DNA of 64,000 nucleotides from Pseudomonas putida (GTDB lineage: Bacteria > Pseudomonadota > Gammaproteobacteria > Pseudomonadales > Pseudomonadaceae): positions 1,426,001 to 1,490,000 of the forward strand of contig NZ_JANHLD010000001.1 in assembly GCF_028682455.1 (NCBI RefSeq). Reading direction: 5' to 3'. Positions 29,551 to 38,858 of the stretch are shown here, one piece after another. The notes under the pieces are model-generated. The model had not been told where the DNA came from and did not search any database. It saw only the letters and a list, made by a program, of their open reading frames with translations. A program made the position numbers and the translations under genes. Positions within the stretch are counted from its first letter, which is position 1. Each line of letters opens with the position of its first letter.

Positions 29551-30879
29551 TCAATGGGCCAGCGAGCCGAACAGCGAGTGAGGGCGTGCGTCGTCGATAT
29601 GGATGTCGACGAACTGGCCGATCAGCTTCGGATTGTCGCAGCGGAAGTTGACGATACGGTTATTCTCGGTGCGCCCCTGCAACTGGCCCGGGTCGCGGCG
29701 AGAGTAGTCGGTGACCAGGATGCGCTGGACCGTGCCGACCATTTGTCGGCTGATCTCGAAGCCCTGGGTGTCGAGGCGATGCTGCAGGGCCTTGAGTCGT
29801 TCTTTTTTCACCTCTTCCGAGGTTTCGTCGGGCAGGTCGGAGGCCGGGGTGCCCGGGCGCTGGCTGTAGACGAAGGAGTAGGAGAAGTCGAAGCCGACAT
29901 CGGCCACCAGCTTCATGGTCTGTTCGAAGTCCTTCTCGGTTTCGCCCGGGAAGCCGACGATGAAGTCCGAGCTTATGCAGATACCCGGCACGGCAGCCTT
30001 GAGCTTGCGCAGCTTGGACTTGTATTCGAGGACGGTGTGGTTGCGCTTCATCGCCGCCAGCACGCGGTCGGAACCCGATTGCACGGGCAGGTGCAGGTGC
30101 TTGACCAGCTCCGGCACTTCGGCGTGGGCCTGGATCAGGCTGTCGGAGAACTCCAGCGGATGCGAGGTGGTGTAGCGGATGCGGTCGATGCCATCGACGG
30201 CGGCGACCACGCGGATCAGTTCGGCCAGGTCGGCTAGCCGGCCGTCGTGGGTCTGGCCGCGGTAGCCGTTGACGTTCTGCCCCAGCAGGGTGATTTCGCG
30301 CACGCCGTTTTCGGCCAGGTGGATCACCTCGGCCAGCACGTCGTCGAACGGGCGGCTGACTTCTTCGCCGCGGGTGTAGGGCACAACGCAGAAGGTGCAG
30401 TACTTGCTGCAGCCTTCCATGACCGAGACATAAGCGGTCGGGCCGTCGATGCGGGGTTCGGGCAGGTGGTCGAACTTCTCGATTTCAGGGAACGACACGT
30501 CGACCTGGGGCAGGCGCGTGGTCCGCGCAGCGTCGATCATTTCGGGCAGGCGGTGCAGGGTTTGCGGGCCGAACACCACATCGACATAGGGCGCGCGCTT
30601 GCGGATCGACTCGCCTTCCTGGCTGGCCACGCAACCGCCGACGGCGATGACCATGTCCGGGTTCTGGTCCTTTAGTTCACGCCAGCGGCCCAGCTGGGAG
30701 TAGACCCGGTCCTGGGCGCGTTCGCGGATCGAGCAGGTATTGAGCAGGATCACATCGGCGTCTTCGGCACGCGCAGTGACCTCCAGGGCTTGATGTTCGC
30801 CCAGCAGATCGACCATGCGCGAGCTGTCGTACTCGTTCATTTGGCAACCGTGGGTTTCGATATAAAGCTTCTTGGCCAT
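29551..30879 (-). CDS. miaB: tRNA-2-methylthio-N6-dimethylallyladenosine synthase
   Basis: A 442-residue radical-SAM methylthiotransferase that adds the 2-methylthio group to i6A37 in tRNAs reading UNN codons. The N-terminal UPF0004 cluster cysteines are in [19 protein letters not shown] and VGGCVAS; the radical-SAM triad is CSKYCTFC; a TRAM domain forms the last 65 residues. A minus-strand TATAAT (30912-30917) lies about 35 bp before the start. Confidence 0.98.
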   Translation of the reverse strand: MAKKLYIETHGCQMNEYDSSRMVDLLGEHQALEVTARAEDADVILLNTCSIRERAQDRVYSQLGRWRELKDQNPDMVIAVGGCVASQEGESIRKRAPYVDVVFGPQTLHRLPEMIDAARTTRLPQVDVSFPEIEKFDHLPEPRIDGPTAYVSVMEGCSKYCTFCVVPYTRGEEVSRPFDDVLAEVIHLAENGVREITLLGQNVNGYRGQTHDGRLADLAELIRVVAAVDGIDRIRYTTSHPLEFSDSLIQAHAEVPELVKHLHLPVQSGSDRVLAAMKRNHTVLEYKSKLRKLKAAVPGICISSDFIVGFPGETEKDFEQTMKLVADVGFDFSYSFVYSQRPGTPASDLPDETSEEVKKERLKALQHRLDTQGFEISRQMVGTVQRILVTDYSRRDPGQLQGRTENNRIVNFRCDNPKLIGQFVDIHIDDARPHSLFGSLAH

Positions 30880-30943
30880 GGGAGATCATCTGGTAATTCG
30901 AAGAACCGCGCATTATAGGGTGCCGAGGCGGCGGATCCTAGCA

Positions 30944-30970
30944 TTGTCGGTCCGGGCCCTATGTTATAGT
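30944..30970 (+). promoter_or_regulatory. Candidate promoter for the DUF1820 gene
   Basis: TTGTCG (30944-30949) and TATAGT (30965-30970) with a 15-bp spacer, upstream of the ATG at 31008. A divergent minus-strand TATAAT for miaB lies at 30912-30917, so the two promoters are back to back. Confidence 0.4.
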
Positions 30971-31007
30971 TTGCGCTTTCTTTACAACCTGTGACTGCCC
31001 CTTCGAA

Positions 31008-31334
31008 ATGACCAAACGTGAAGCGCCTATCTACAAAGTGATCTTTCTCAACCAGGGCCAGGTATTCGAGATGTATGCCAAGCAGATCTACCAGAGCGAT
31101 CTGTGGGGTTTCCTGGAGATAGAAGAGTTTGTCTTCGGCGAGCGCACCCAAGTCGTGGTCGATCCCAGTGAAGAAAAACTCAAGGCCCAGTTCGAAGGCG
31201 TGGTGCGCAGCTTCGTGCCGATGCATTCGATCGTGCGCATTGATGAGGTCGAGCGCTTGGGAACGCCGAAAATCAGCGAGGCCCGGGGCGTGGGCAACGT
31301 GATGCCGTTTCCGATGCCGATGCCGGAGAAGTAG
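31008..31334 (+). CDS. DUF1820 family protein
   Basis: A 108-residue soluble protein of the DUF1820 family, common in Pseudomonas and close relatives and consistently beside miaB. Characteristic segments are IYKVIFLNQGQVFEMYAKQI and SDLWGFLEIEEFVFG, followed by DEVERLGTPKI. No biochemical function is known. It is a single-gene unit with its own promoter, convergent with the Sel1-repeat gene 9 bp away. Confidence 0.85.
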   Translation: MTKREAPIYKVIFLNQGQVFEMYAKQIYQSDLWGFLEIEEFVFGERTQVVVDPSEEKLKAQFEGVVRSFVPMHSIVRIDEVERLGTPKISEARGVGNVMPFPMPMPEK

Positions 31335-31343
31335 GCGGGCTGT

Positions 31344-31892
31344 TCAGGGGAGTGGTGAAAAAGGGGTGCGCCCTTCGGCGGTCTGCAGCTCAAGCAGGTA
31401 CTTGCGGAAAATCTGCCCCAGTACCTGGGTCGCCATTTCCAGCTCATCGCGCGGCATTTTTTCCGACACTTCGTCGGCCAGGTCCAGGGCGTCTTCGGCG
31501 CCGTTGACCGCGGCCATTTTCAGCACGATGTACGCCTGTACATTGTTGGCCGCAACGCCTTCACCCTTGTAGAACATGGTCCCCAGACGATATTGCGCTT
31601 CGGCGTGGCCTTGCAGCGACGCCTGCTCGAAGTAGCTCAGCGCCTGATTGAGGTCGCGCGGGGTGTAGGTGCCCTGGTAATAGAACTCACCCAATTCGTA
31701 TTGGGCCTGGGCATCGCCTGCCTGGGCGGCTTGCTGGCACGCGGCGAGGGCCTGGGGCAGGTCTTCAGGTTGGGAATCGAGGGTGCAGCGGCCCGTTGCC
31801 GGAATCAGCAACGAGTTGCCGCCTGCCGAGGCCAGCAGGGGCTGAAGAAGCAACAGGCAGCCCAGGGCGAGGGCGCGGCCGGTGCGGTTCAT
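31344..31892 (-). CDS. Sel1-like repeat (TPR-type) secreted protein
   Basis: A 182-residue protein with an N-terminal signal peptide (ALGCLLLLQPLLASA, to about residue 23). Two clear Sel1 repeats follow: AQYELGEFYYQGTYTPRDL and AQYRLGTMFYKGEGVA, with flanking degenerate units. Such proteins are protein-interaction scaffolds in the periplasm or envelope; the partner here is unknown. The start at 31892 is chosen for the signal sequence over a longer frame beginning at 31943. Confidence 0.85.
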   Translation of the reverse strand: MNRTGRALALGCLLLLQPLLASAGGNSLLIPATGRCTLDSQPEDLPQALAACQQAAQAGDAQAQYELGEFYYQGTYTPRDLNQALSYFEQASLQGHAEAQYRLGTMFYKGEGVAANNVQAYIVLKMAAVNGAEDALDLADEVSEKMPRDELEMATQVLGQIFRKYLLELQTAEGRTPFSPLP

Positions 31893-32005
31893 GGGGATCG
31901 ACTTACCTCTGCAAAGCTGCGGCCAAAGTGTCTGGTGGCACATTATGGGATAAGCAACGCCTACCTTACAAAGTCTTTACTCGATTTTCTGTGATGAGAG
32001 GCATT

Positions 32006-32063
32006 ATCGCGGGGCACGCCCGCTCCTACACCGGTAATTGTAGGAGCGGGCGTGCCCCGCGAT
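32006..32063. repeat. REP doublet, inverted pair forming a long hairpin
   Basis: Two complete arms in inverted orientation: ATCGCGGGGCACGCCCGCTC... and the mirror ...GAGCGGGCGTGCCCCGCGAT, with a spacer of about 10 nt. The stem is 24 bp or so and perfect. It lies between the hemL stop (12 bp away) and the Sel1-protein start, and probably stabilises or terminates the hemL transcript. Confidence 0.88.
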
Positions 32064-32074
32064 GGTTCAAGCGA

Positions 32075-33355
32075 TCAGAGCTTGGCGAACGCCCGCTCGG
32101 CAGCATCCAGGGTGATCTTCAGCTCGGTTTCGCCGTGGGCGATCGAGGTGAAGCCGGCTTCGAAGGCGCTTGGCGCCAGGTACACGCCGCCCTCGAGCAT
32201 CAGGTGGAAGAAGCGCTTGAAGCGCTCGGCATCGCTGGCCATCACGTCATCGAAGGTGACGATGTCGTCGGCGCCGCTGAAGTACAGGCCGAACATGCCA
32301 CCCGCCTGGGTGGTGACGAACGGAATGCCGGCTGCATCGGCGCGCTGTTGCAAGCCGTCGAGCAACTTGCTGGTGTAGGCGCTGAGCTCGTCGTGGAAGC
32401 CCGGGCGGCTGATCAGCTTGAGGGTGGTCAGGCCGGCGGCCATGGCCAGCGGGTTGCCCGACAGGGTGCCAGCCTGGTAGACCGGGCCCAGTGGCGCGAT
32501 CTGCTCCATGATCTTGCGCTTGCCGCCAAAGCAGCCAACCGGCATGCCGCCACCGACGATCTTGCCGAAGGTCGACAGGTCCGGGGTCACGCCGTAGTGC
32601 GCCTGGGCGCCGCCCAGGGCAACGCGAAAACCGGTCATCACTTCGTCGAAGATCAGCACTACGCCGTGCTTGTCGCACAGGGTACGCAGGCCTTCGAGAA
32701 AGCCCGGTGCCGGTGGCACGCAGTTCATGTTGCCGGCCACAGGCTCGACGATGATGCACGCCACTTCCTGACCCACTTCAGCCAGCATTTTCTCGACGGC
32801 GTCGATGTCGTTGAACGGCAGGGTCAGAGTGTGCTTGGCAAAGGCTGCCGGCACGCCTGCGGAGCTGGGAACGCCCTGGGTCAGCAAGCCGGAGCCGGCC
32901 TTGACCAGCAGGCTGTCGGAGTGGCCGTGGTAGCAGCCTTCGAACTTGATGATGCTGTCGCGGCCGGTGTAGCCACGGGCCAGGCGAATGGCGCTCATGG
33001 TCGCTTCGGTGCCGGAGCTGACCATGCGCACCATTTCCATCGACGGCACGATCGAGCAGACCAGGTCGGCCATTTCGGTTTCCATGGCGGTAGGCGCGCC
33101 GTAGGACAGGCCGTGTTCCAGCTGCTTGCGCACCGAGTCGAGCACGTCAGGGTGGCTGTGGCCGAGGATCATCGGGCCCCAGGAACCCACGTAGTCGACA
33201 TAGCGCTTGTCGTCTTCGTCGGTGACATAGGCGCCTTCGGCATGCTTGAAGAACAGCGGCGTGCCGCCAACGCTCTTGAATGCCCGCACCGGCGAGTTGA
33301 CGCCACCGGGGATGTGCTTCTGGGCGTTGGCAAACAGGGTTTCGGAACGAGACAT
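32075..33355 (-). CDS. hemL: Glutamate-1-semialdehyde 2,1-aminomutase
   Basis: A 426-residue PLP enzyme producing 5-aminolevulinate, the first committed precursor of tetrapyrroles in the C5 pathway. The PLP lysine is in [13 protein letters not shown], preceded by [25 protein letters not shown] is the substrate loop near the N-terminus. The ATG at 33355 (MSRSETLF) is chosen by homology. It lies 15 bp after thiE. A REP doublet follows its stop. Confidence 0.98.
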   Translation of the reverse strand: MSRSETLFANAQKHIPGGVNSPVRAFKSVGGTPLFFKHAEGAYVTDEDDKRYVDYVGSWGPMILGHSHPDVLDSVRKQLEHGLSYGAPTAMETEMADLVCSIVPSMEMVRMVSSGTEATMSAIRLARGYTGRDSIIKFEGCYHGHSDSLLVKAGSGLLTQGVPSSAGVPAAFAKHTLTLPFNDIDAVEKMLAEVGQEVACIIVEPVAGNMNCVPPAPGFLEGLRTLCDKHGVVLIFDEVMTGFRVALGGAQAHYGVTPDLSTFGKIVGGGMPVGCFGGKRKIMEQIAPLGPVYQAGTLSGNPLAMAAGLTTLKLISRPGFHDELSAYTSKLLDGLQQRADAAGIPFVTTQAGGMFGLYFSGADDIVTFDDVMASDAERFKRFFHLMLEGGVYLAPSAFEAGFTSIAHGETELKITLDAAERAFAKL

Positions 33356-33370
33356 GATGGGCTCTCTCAA

Positions 33371-33997
33371 TCAGGCAGATGCGAACAGGGCGTTGAAGGC
33401 GCGGGCACGGCGGGTGACTTCCTGCGTGCTATCGGCGCCGAACAGGCCATGAATCACCGCCAGCAGGTCGGCGCCGTGGGCGACCAGCGGGGCGGCGTTG
33501 TCCAGGGTGATGCCGCCGATCGCGCAGATCGGCAACTTGAGCCGGGTACGGGCTTGCTCCAGCAAGACCATGTCGGCGGCTGGCGCGCCCGGCTTGGTCA
33601 CGGAGTTGAAGAAACGGCCGAAGGCGACATAGCTGGCACCTTCACGGGCGGCTTGTTCGGCCAGCTCCAGTTGTGCATGGCAGGTCGAACCGATGATCGC
33701 CTCGCGCCCGAGCAAGGTGCGCGCTGGGGTCAGCGGGCCGTCGGTCTGGCCCAGATGGACGCCGACACCCAGGCGTGCGGCCAGCTCGGCATCGTCGTTG
33801 ATGATCAGGCGGGTCTTGTAGCGGCTGCACAGGTTGGCCAGGGCCTCGGCTTCACGTAGGCGGCGAGCCTCGTCCTGGCTTTTGTCGCGGTATTGCAGCA
33901 AGGCCACACCGCCGTCTAGGGCCGCTTCGATGTAAGGCAGGAACTTGCCGGCCAACAGTTGGCTGTCGGTGATGGCATACAGACCGCGTAGCTTCAT
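33371..33997 (-). CDS. thiE: Thiamine-phosphate synthase
   Basis: A 208-residue TIM-barrel enzyme that joins HMP-PP and HET-P into thiamine phosphate. It begins LRGLYAITD; the family motifs [27 protein letters not shown] and [10 protein letters not shown] are complete, and the phosphate-binding PICAIGGI and [12 protein letters not shown] follow. It stands between thiD (15 bp upstream) and hemL. No THI-box riboswitch was seen upstream of thiD. Confidence 0.97.
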   Translation of the reverse strand: MKLRGLYAITDSQLLAGKFLPYIEAALDGGVALLQYRDKSQDEARRLREAEALANLCSRYKTRLIINDDAELAARLGVGVHLGQTDGPLTPARTLLGREAIIGSTCHAQLELAEQAAREGASYVAFGRFFNSVTKPGAPAADMVLLEQARTRLKLPICAIGGITLDNAAPLVAHGADLLAVIHGLFGADSTQEVTRRARAFNALFASA

Positions 33998-34012
33998 CTC
34001 GGGGCCTCGGGT

Positions 34013-34810
34013 TCAGGAACAGAAATCCAGGGGTAGGCGACGCGGCACGTATTGGCCCTTGCCCAGTTGTTCGGCATCGCGCAGGGTGCGCCAGGTGTAG
34101 TCCAGGGCCGAGCGCACGGCGCTTTGCAACTGCTCACCCAGGGCCAGGCGGCCGGCCAGGGCGCTGGCCAGGGTACAGCCCGAGCCGTGGTAGCTGCCGG
34201 GCAGGCGTTGGCAGGTCCAGGTATGACGCTGGCCATCGCGGCTATAAAGACGGTTGTGGATTTCGTGTTCGTCACCGTGACCGCCGGTGATCAGCAGGTG
34301 TCTGACGAAGGGCAGGAGTTTTTCTGCGCATTCGTCGGCAGTGCCTTCGGGCAGTTCGGCGAGTATGCGGGCCTCTGGCAGGTTCGGCGTGGCAATGGTC
34401 GCTAGTGGCAACAGCCGCTCGCGCATGGCGTAGCCGACCTCGTCCTTGCCCAGGCGGCCACCGCCACCGGCGCGCAGCACCGGGTCGCAGACCAGGGGCA
34501 GGTGAGGGTGGGCGCTGAGCAGTTCGACGACGGTGTCGACCATGTCGAGCGAGCCGAGCATGCCCAGCTTGACCGCCGCTACCGTGGAATCGGCGAGCAC
34601 GGCGTTAGCCTGGGCCAGTACCCACTCGCGGTCGAGCACGCGAAAGTCACTGACATTGACGGTATCCTGCACGGTCAGGGCGGTCACGGCGGGAGCGGCG
34701 TGGCAGCCTTGGGCGATCAGGGCTTCGATATCTGCCTGCAAGCCGGCGCCGCCACTGGGGTCGTGGCCGGAGAGACAGAGGACAACGGGGCGGGAGCTGT
34801 AGTTATTCAT
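34013..34810 (-). CDS. thiD: Hydroxymethylpyrimidine/phosphomethylpyrimidine kinase
   Basis: A 265-residue ribokinase-fold enzyme that phosphorylates HMP and HMP-P for thiamine synthesis. The N-terminal SGHDPSGGAGLQADIEA binding motif, the central LVCDPVLRAGGG, ITGGHG and the C-terminal GSYHGSGCTLASALA with the catalytic region are present. The ATG at 34810 is chosen over a longer form by homology. It is the first gene of the thiD-thiE-hemL run on the minus strand, divergent from the LadS-locus kinase. Confidence 0.96.
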   Translation of the reverse strand: MNNYSSRPVVLCLSGHDPSGGAGLQADIEALIAQGCHAAPAVTALTVQDTVNVSDFRVLDREWVLAQANAVLADSTVAAVKLGMLGSLDMVDTVVELLSAHPHLPLVCDPVLRAGGGGRLGKDEVGYAMRERLLPLATIATPNLPEARILAELPEGTADECAEKLLPFVRHLLITGGHGDEHEIHNRLYSRDGQRHTWTCQRLPGSYHGSGCTLASALAGRLALGEQLQSAVRSALDYTWRTLRDAEQLGKGQYVPRRLPLDFCS

Positions 34811-35075
34811 GGTGCGCGAGCTTACCACCAAACGCTTTTGTCGGGTCTGTCCCTGCAGCCAGGTTTTTTGATCAAGTGGTCAGGAAGTGTGGTTGTAAAT
34901 CGCTGAAAGTGCCGTTCTAGAGCCTTTCGTTCAAATTTTTAGGTAGCCTCTGGCAGCCCTGAAAAGCTATGCTAGAGTGCTCGAATCTACCGATAACGGT
35001 TACTGCCGGATTGCGTCGCCTCAAACGGATGGGAGGCCATTGCGACATGACCGGGACAGACCATGCTGGGGCTGT

Positions 35076-37058
35076 ATGCGCTATTTGCTGATTGTTGTGC
35101 TGGGCTGGTTGCCACTGCTGGCCGGGGCGGTCGATTTCGACGATTCAACGCGCAGCCTGCCCCTGGGTCGGGAAATGCACGTGTTCGAGGACCGCGAGGG
35201 TAATTCCAGCATCGCGCAGGTGAGCGCTCCGGCGTTCAGCGAGCATTTTCGTCGGCACCAGGCTGACGTGCTCAATGCCGGTTATTCAAAATCGGTGTTC
35301 TGGATCAGGCTCGACTTGCACTATACCGCCCTGCCTTCGGCCGCCCCGCGCAGCTGGTTGCTGGAGCTGGCCTATCCGCCACTGGACCATCTGGAACTCT
35401 ACCTGCCGGATGCTGGCGGTACCTTCCGCCTGGCGCAGCGCACTGGCGATGCCTTGCCCTATGCCAGTCGCCAGATCGAGCAGAACAACTTCCTTTTCGA
35501 GCTGCCCTTTGTCCCCGGGCAAACCACCACCGCCTATTTGCGCCTGCACAGCCAGGGCTCGGTACAGGCACCGCTGACCCTGTGGTCTGCCAAGGCCTAT
35601 CTGGAAGAACAACCCACCCGTCTCTATGTCCTCGGCCTGATCTACGGCGTGTTGCTGGGCATGCTGGTGTACAACCTGTTCATCTACCTCAGCGTACGTG
35701 ACACCAGTTACCTCTACTACATCCTCTATATCGCCTCGTTCGGCCTGTACCAGGTATCGGTCAATGGTGCGGGCGTGGCCTATTTCTGGCCCGACAACCC
35801 CTGGTGGGCCAACGCCGCCACGCCGATGTTCATTGGGGCGGCAGGTCTGTTCGGCTGCCAGTTCGCCCGCAGTTTCCTGCAACTGGGCCAGCACAGCCGG
35901 GTATTCGATAACCTCCTCAAGGTACTGATGGCCGGCGGTGTGCTGGTCATGCTGCTGTCGCTCACCAGCAGCTACGCCATTGCCTTGCGCCTGGCTACCG
36001 CACTGGCCCTGCTGTTTACCGTGAGTATCTTCGCCGCCGGGGTGTTCGCCTGGCGCCGGGGCCTGCGGGTAGCGCGCTACTTCATCATCGCCTGGTCGGC
36101 GTTCCTGCTCGGGGGGCTGGTCAACACCCTGATGGTGCTTGGCTACCTGCCCAATGTGTTCCTGACCATGTATGCCAGCCAGATCGGCTCGGCCTTGGAG
36201 GTGGGCCTGCTGTCGCTTGCCCTGGCCGATCGGATCAACAGCATGCGCGACCAGCAGGCCCAGGCACTGCGCGAGACCGGCCAGACCCTGGAACGCCTGA
36301 ACCAGCAATTGGCCCATAGCAACCGCCTGAAGGATGAGTTCCTGGCCACCGTGACCCACGAGTTGCGTACGCCGATGAATGGCGTGATCGGCTCGCTGGA
36401 ATTGATGCAGACGCTGCCGCTGGAACGGGAACTGGCCCAGTACCAGCGTACCGCCAGTGCCGCGGCCCAGGACATGATGGGCATGGTCGACGACATCCTG
36501 ATCCTTACCGAGCTGCAGGCCGGGCGACTGAGCGCACACAACGCGCCCTTCTGCTTGCGCGCACTGGTGCAGGACCTGCGTGCCAAGTACGCAGCATCTG
36601 CCCTGGCCAAGGGCTTGTACCTGAGCCTGGATACCCCGGCTGACCTGCCCGATATGGTGGTCGGCGACCGGCACAAGCTGGCGCTGTGCATCAGCTACCT
36701 GCTCGACAACGGCATCAAGTTCACCCATCAGGGTGGGGTGATGCTGCAGGTCAGGGGGCAACTGCTGGGGCCTCACCTGATCGGTTTGACCATCAGTGTC
36801 AGCGACAGTGGCATCGGTTTCGACAGCCTCGATGAGGCCAACCTCTATCAGCGCTTCTTCCAGGTCGATGGCTCGATGACACGACAGTATGGCGGCCTGG
36901 GCATTGGCCTGGCGATCTGCCGGCAGTTGGCCGAGCTGATGGGCGCACGCTTGCAGCATGAGTCCAATCCGGGCCTCGGCAGTCGCTTCGAACTCGGGCT
37001 GAGCCTGGCCTTGAGCCAGCCGCAAGCGTTGAGCCGGCAGGGGTTAAATCGCAGCTAG
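35076..37058 (+). CDS. LadS-type 7TMR-DISM sensor histidine kinase lacking a receiver domain
   Basis: A 660-residue inner-membrane kinase. Signal/TM 1 is at 1-18; a periplasmic 7TMR-DISMED2 sensor is at about 25-170 (Asp80 in FWIRLD); seven TM helices run from about 183 to 385; a short coiled coil is followed by a HisKA domain with His428 (TVTHELRTPMNG) and a HATPase with LLDNGIKFT, SDSGIG and GGLGIGLAI. The neighbours thiD/thiE/hemL and the acyl-CoA dehydrogenase match the ladS locus of P. aeruginosa, where LadS is a hybrid kinase feeding GacS. Here the protein ends 46 residues after the G2 box, so no receiver domain is encoded. The start is set by the hydrophobic N-terminus; the ribosome site is weak. 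Confidence 0.9.
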   Translation: MRYLLIVVLGWLPLLAGAVDFDDSTRSLPLGREMHVFEDREGNSSIAQVSAPAFSEHFRRHQADVLNAGYSKSVFWIRLDLHYTALPSAAPRSWLLELAYPPLDHLELYLPDAGGTFRLAQRTGDALPYASRQIEQNNFLFELPFVPGQTTTAYLRLHSQGSVQAPLTLWSAKAYLEEQPTRLYVLGLIYGVLLGMLVYNLFIYLSVRDTSYLYYILYIASFGLYQVSVNGAGVAYFWPDNPWWANAATPMFIGAAGLFGCQFARSFLQLGQHSRVFDNLLKVLMAGGVLVMLLSLTSSYAIALRLATALALLFTVSIFAAGVFAWRRGLRVARYFIIAWSAFLLGGLVNTLMVLGYLPNVFLTMYASQIGSALEVGLLSLALADRINSMRDQQAQALRETGQTLERLNQQLAHSNRLKDEFLATVTHELRTPMNGVIGSLELMQTLPLERELAQYQRTASAAAQDMMGMVDDILILTELQAGRLSAHNAPFCLRALVQDLRAKYAASALAKGLYLSLDTPADLPDMVVGDRHKLALCISYLLDNGIKFTHQGGVMLQVRGQLLGPHLIGLTISVSDSGIGFDSLDEANLYQRFFQVDGSMTRQYGGLGIGLAICRQLAELMGARLQHESNPGLGSRFELGLSLALSQPQALSRQGLNRS

Positions 37059-37140
37059 TTAGGCGTTTTTGTCACTTTGAGCAGGGGGCGGGGCGTGATT
37101 CACTGAAATTTCAGACACGTCCGGATCCAGGAGGCCCACC

Positions 37141-38793
37141 ATGAACCTGCACCAGTACGCTGAAACCCACGAGGTCACCAACCAGCCGCCATCGCTCGAT
37201 GGCGCCAATCTCTATCGCATCGACGTGCCCCTGCAGCAGTGGTCGCGGCGCTATGGGGCTGGCTGGGCCGAGGCGCGGATAGATGCGTATGGGGCGCTTG
37301 CCGGTGGGCCGCTGATGGCGGCGGGGTTTCTGGCCAACCAGAACAAGCCGCAATTCAGCAGCCATGACCGCTACGGTCACCGCGTCGACCTGGTGGAATT
37401 TCATCCGGCCTACCACGAGCTGATGCGCACGGCCATCGAGCATGGCCTGCCGTCGCTGCCCTGGACCGATCCTCGGGACGGTGCCCACGTTGCCCGGGCC
37501 TCGATGACTTACCTGCACAGCCAGGCCGAAGCCGGCAGTGGCTGTCCGTTGACCATGACCTTCGCCGCGGTGCCGGCGCTCAAGCTGCAGCCGGAGCTGG
37601 CCGAGTACTGGCTGCCCAAGGTCCTGGCCACCGAATACGACCCTCGCAACATCGGCGACCGGCACAAGGTCGGGGTGACGTTGGGCATGGCCATGACCGA
37701 GAAACAGGGCGGCACCGATGTGCGGGCCAACACCACCCGAGCCTATCCGGTGGGCGCGTCGGGGCCGGGCCAGGCGTACGAGCTGGTTGGACACAAATGG
37801 TTCTGCTCGGCGCCGATGTGCGACGCTTTCCTCACCCTGGCCCAGACCGAAAAGGGCCTGAGCTGCTTCTTGCTGCCGCGTCACCGTCCGGATGACAACC
37901 GCAACCAGTTCTACATCCAGCGCCTGAAGAACAAGTTGGGCAACTGCTCCAACGCCTCCAGCGAAGTGGAATTTCGCGGCGCCCTGGCCTGGATGATTGG
38001 CGAGGAAGGGCGTGGCGTGCCGACCATCATCGAGATGGTCGCCATGACCCGCTTCGACTGCATGGTCGGTTCCAGCGCCCTGATGCGCCAGGCGCTGACC
38101 CAGGCCGCGCACCATTGCGCCCATCGCCAGGTGGGCGGGCGCCTGCTGGCCGAGCAGCCACTGATGCAGAACGTGCTGGCTGACCTGGCCCTGGAAAGCG
38201 AAGCGGCGCTGGCGCTGAGCCTGCGTATGGGGCATGCCCTGGACCAGCCCGATGACGCCCGGCAGGCTCGCTTTGCCCGCCTGGTGACGGCGGTGGGCAA
38301 GTACTGGATCTGCAAGCGAGCCCCGGCCATGATCAACGAGGCCGCCGAGTGCATGGGCGGTGCCGGGTATGTCGAAGAGAGCATCCTGCCAAGGCTGTAC
38401 CGCGAGGCACCGGTCAACTCAACCTGGGAAGGCTCGGGCAACGTCCAGTGCCTGGATGTATTACGTGCGCTGTCCAAGGAGCCGGGTGTGCTCGATACCC
38501 TGTTCGACGAGCTCGGCGATGGCCATGGCGACCCACGCCTGGCCGCGCATATCGGTAACCTGAAGGCGGCATTTGCCGACACCGGCGATATCCAGTACCG
38601 CGCCCGCCAGCTTACCGAGGATATCGCCCTGGGCCTGCAGGCCAAGCTGTTGCTCGAGGCCGGTAACACCACGGTCAGCGATGCCTTCATCGGCAGCCGC
38701 CTGGGCGGCAGTGGCCGGGTCTATGGGGTATTGCCGCGGGGGGTGGATGTTGGCGAACTGGTGGCACGGGCGACCCCGAACTGGCCGCTCTAA
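37141..38793 (+). CDS. AidB-like acyl-CoA dehydrogenase
   Basis: A 550-residue flavoprotein resembling E. coli AidB more than short acyl-CoA dehydrogenases. The FAD-contacting segments AMTEKQGGTDVRANTT and KWFCSAPMCDAFL, the helix NKLGNCSNASSEVEF and the C-terminal AAECMGGAGYVEESILPRLYREAPVNSTWEG are AidB-like. AidB is induced by alkylation stress and binds DNA; here an alkyladenine glycosylase is 32 kb away, not adjacent. AGGAGG precedes the ATG. It is probably a single-gene unit after the kinase. Confidence 0.88.
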   Translation: MNLHQYAETHEVTNQPPSLDGANLYRIDVPLQQWSRRYGAGWAEARIDAYGALAGGPLMAAGFLANQNKPQFSSHDRYGHRVDLVEFHPAYHELMRTAIEHGLPSLPWTDPRDGAHVARASMTYLHSQAEAGSGCPLTMTFAAVPALKLQPELAEYWLPKVLATEYDPRNIGDRHKVGVTLGMAMTEKQGGTDVRANTTRAYPVGASGPGQAYELVGHKWFCSAPMCDAFLTLAQTEKGLSCFLLPRHRPDDNRNQFYIQRLKNKLGNCSNASSEVEFRGALAWMIGEEGRGVPTIIEMVAMTRFDCMVGSSALMRQALTQAAHHCAHRQVGGRLLAEQPLMQNVLADLALESEAALALSLRMGHALDQPDDARQARFARLVTAVGKYWICKRAPAMINEAAECMGGAGYVEESILPRLYREAPVNSTWEGSGNVQCLDVLRALSKEPGVLDTLFDELGDGHGDPRLAAHIGNLKAAFADTGDIQYRARQLTEDIALGLQAKLLLEAGNTTVSDAFIGSRLGGSGRVYGVLPRGVDVGELVARATPNWPL

Positions 38794-38858
38794 CGTGCGT
38801 GCCTTTGCCAGAATAAGTAGGCAAGATGGACACATGCATTTCAGACAGGAAGTACATT

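Noticed and set aside
31796..33859. 687-codon plus-strand open frame opposite hemL and thiE
   Set aside because: Crosses a REP doublet and two real genes, with no recognisable domain.
34811..35075. Sigma54 promoter before the LadS-locus kinase
   Set aside because: TGGCAG is followed by no GC at the right spacing; only a TATGCT -10-like element remains, without a clear -35.
33998..35075. TPP riboswitch upstream of thiD
   Set aside because: The conserved CUGAGA and ACCUGA-type core elements were not found.
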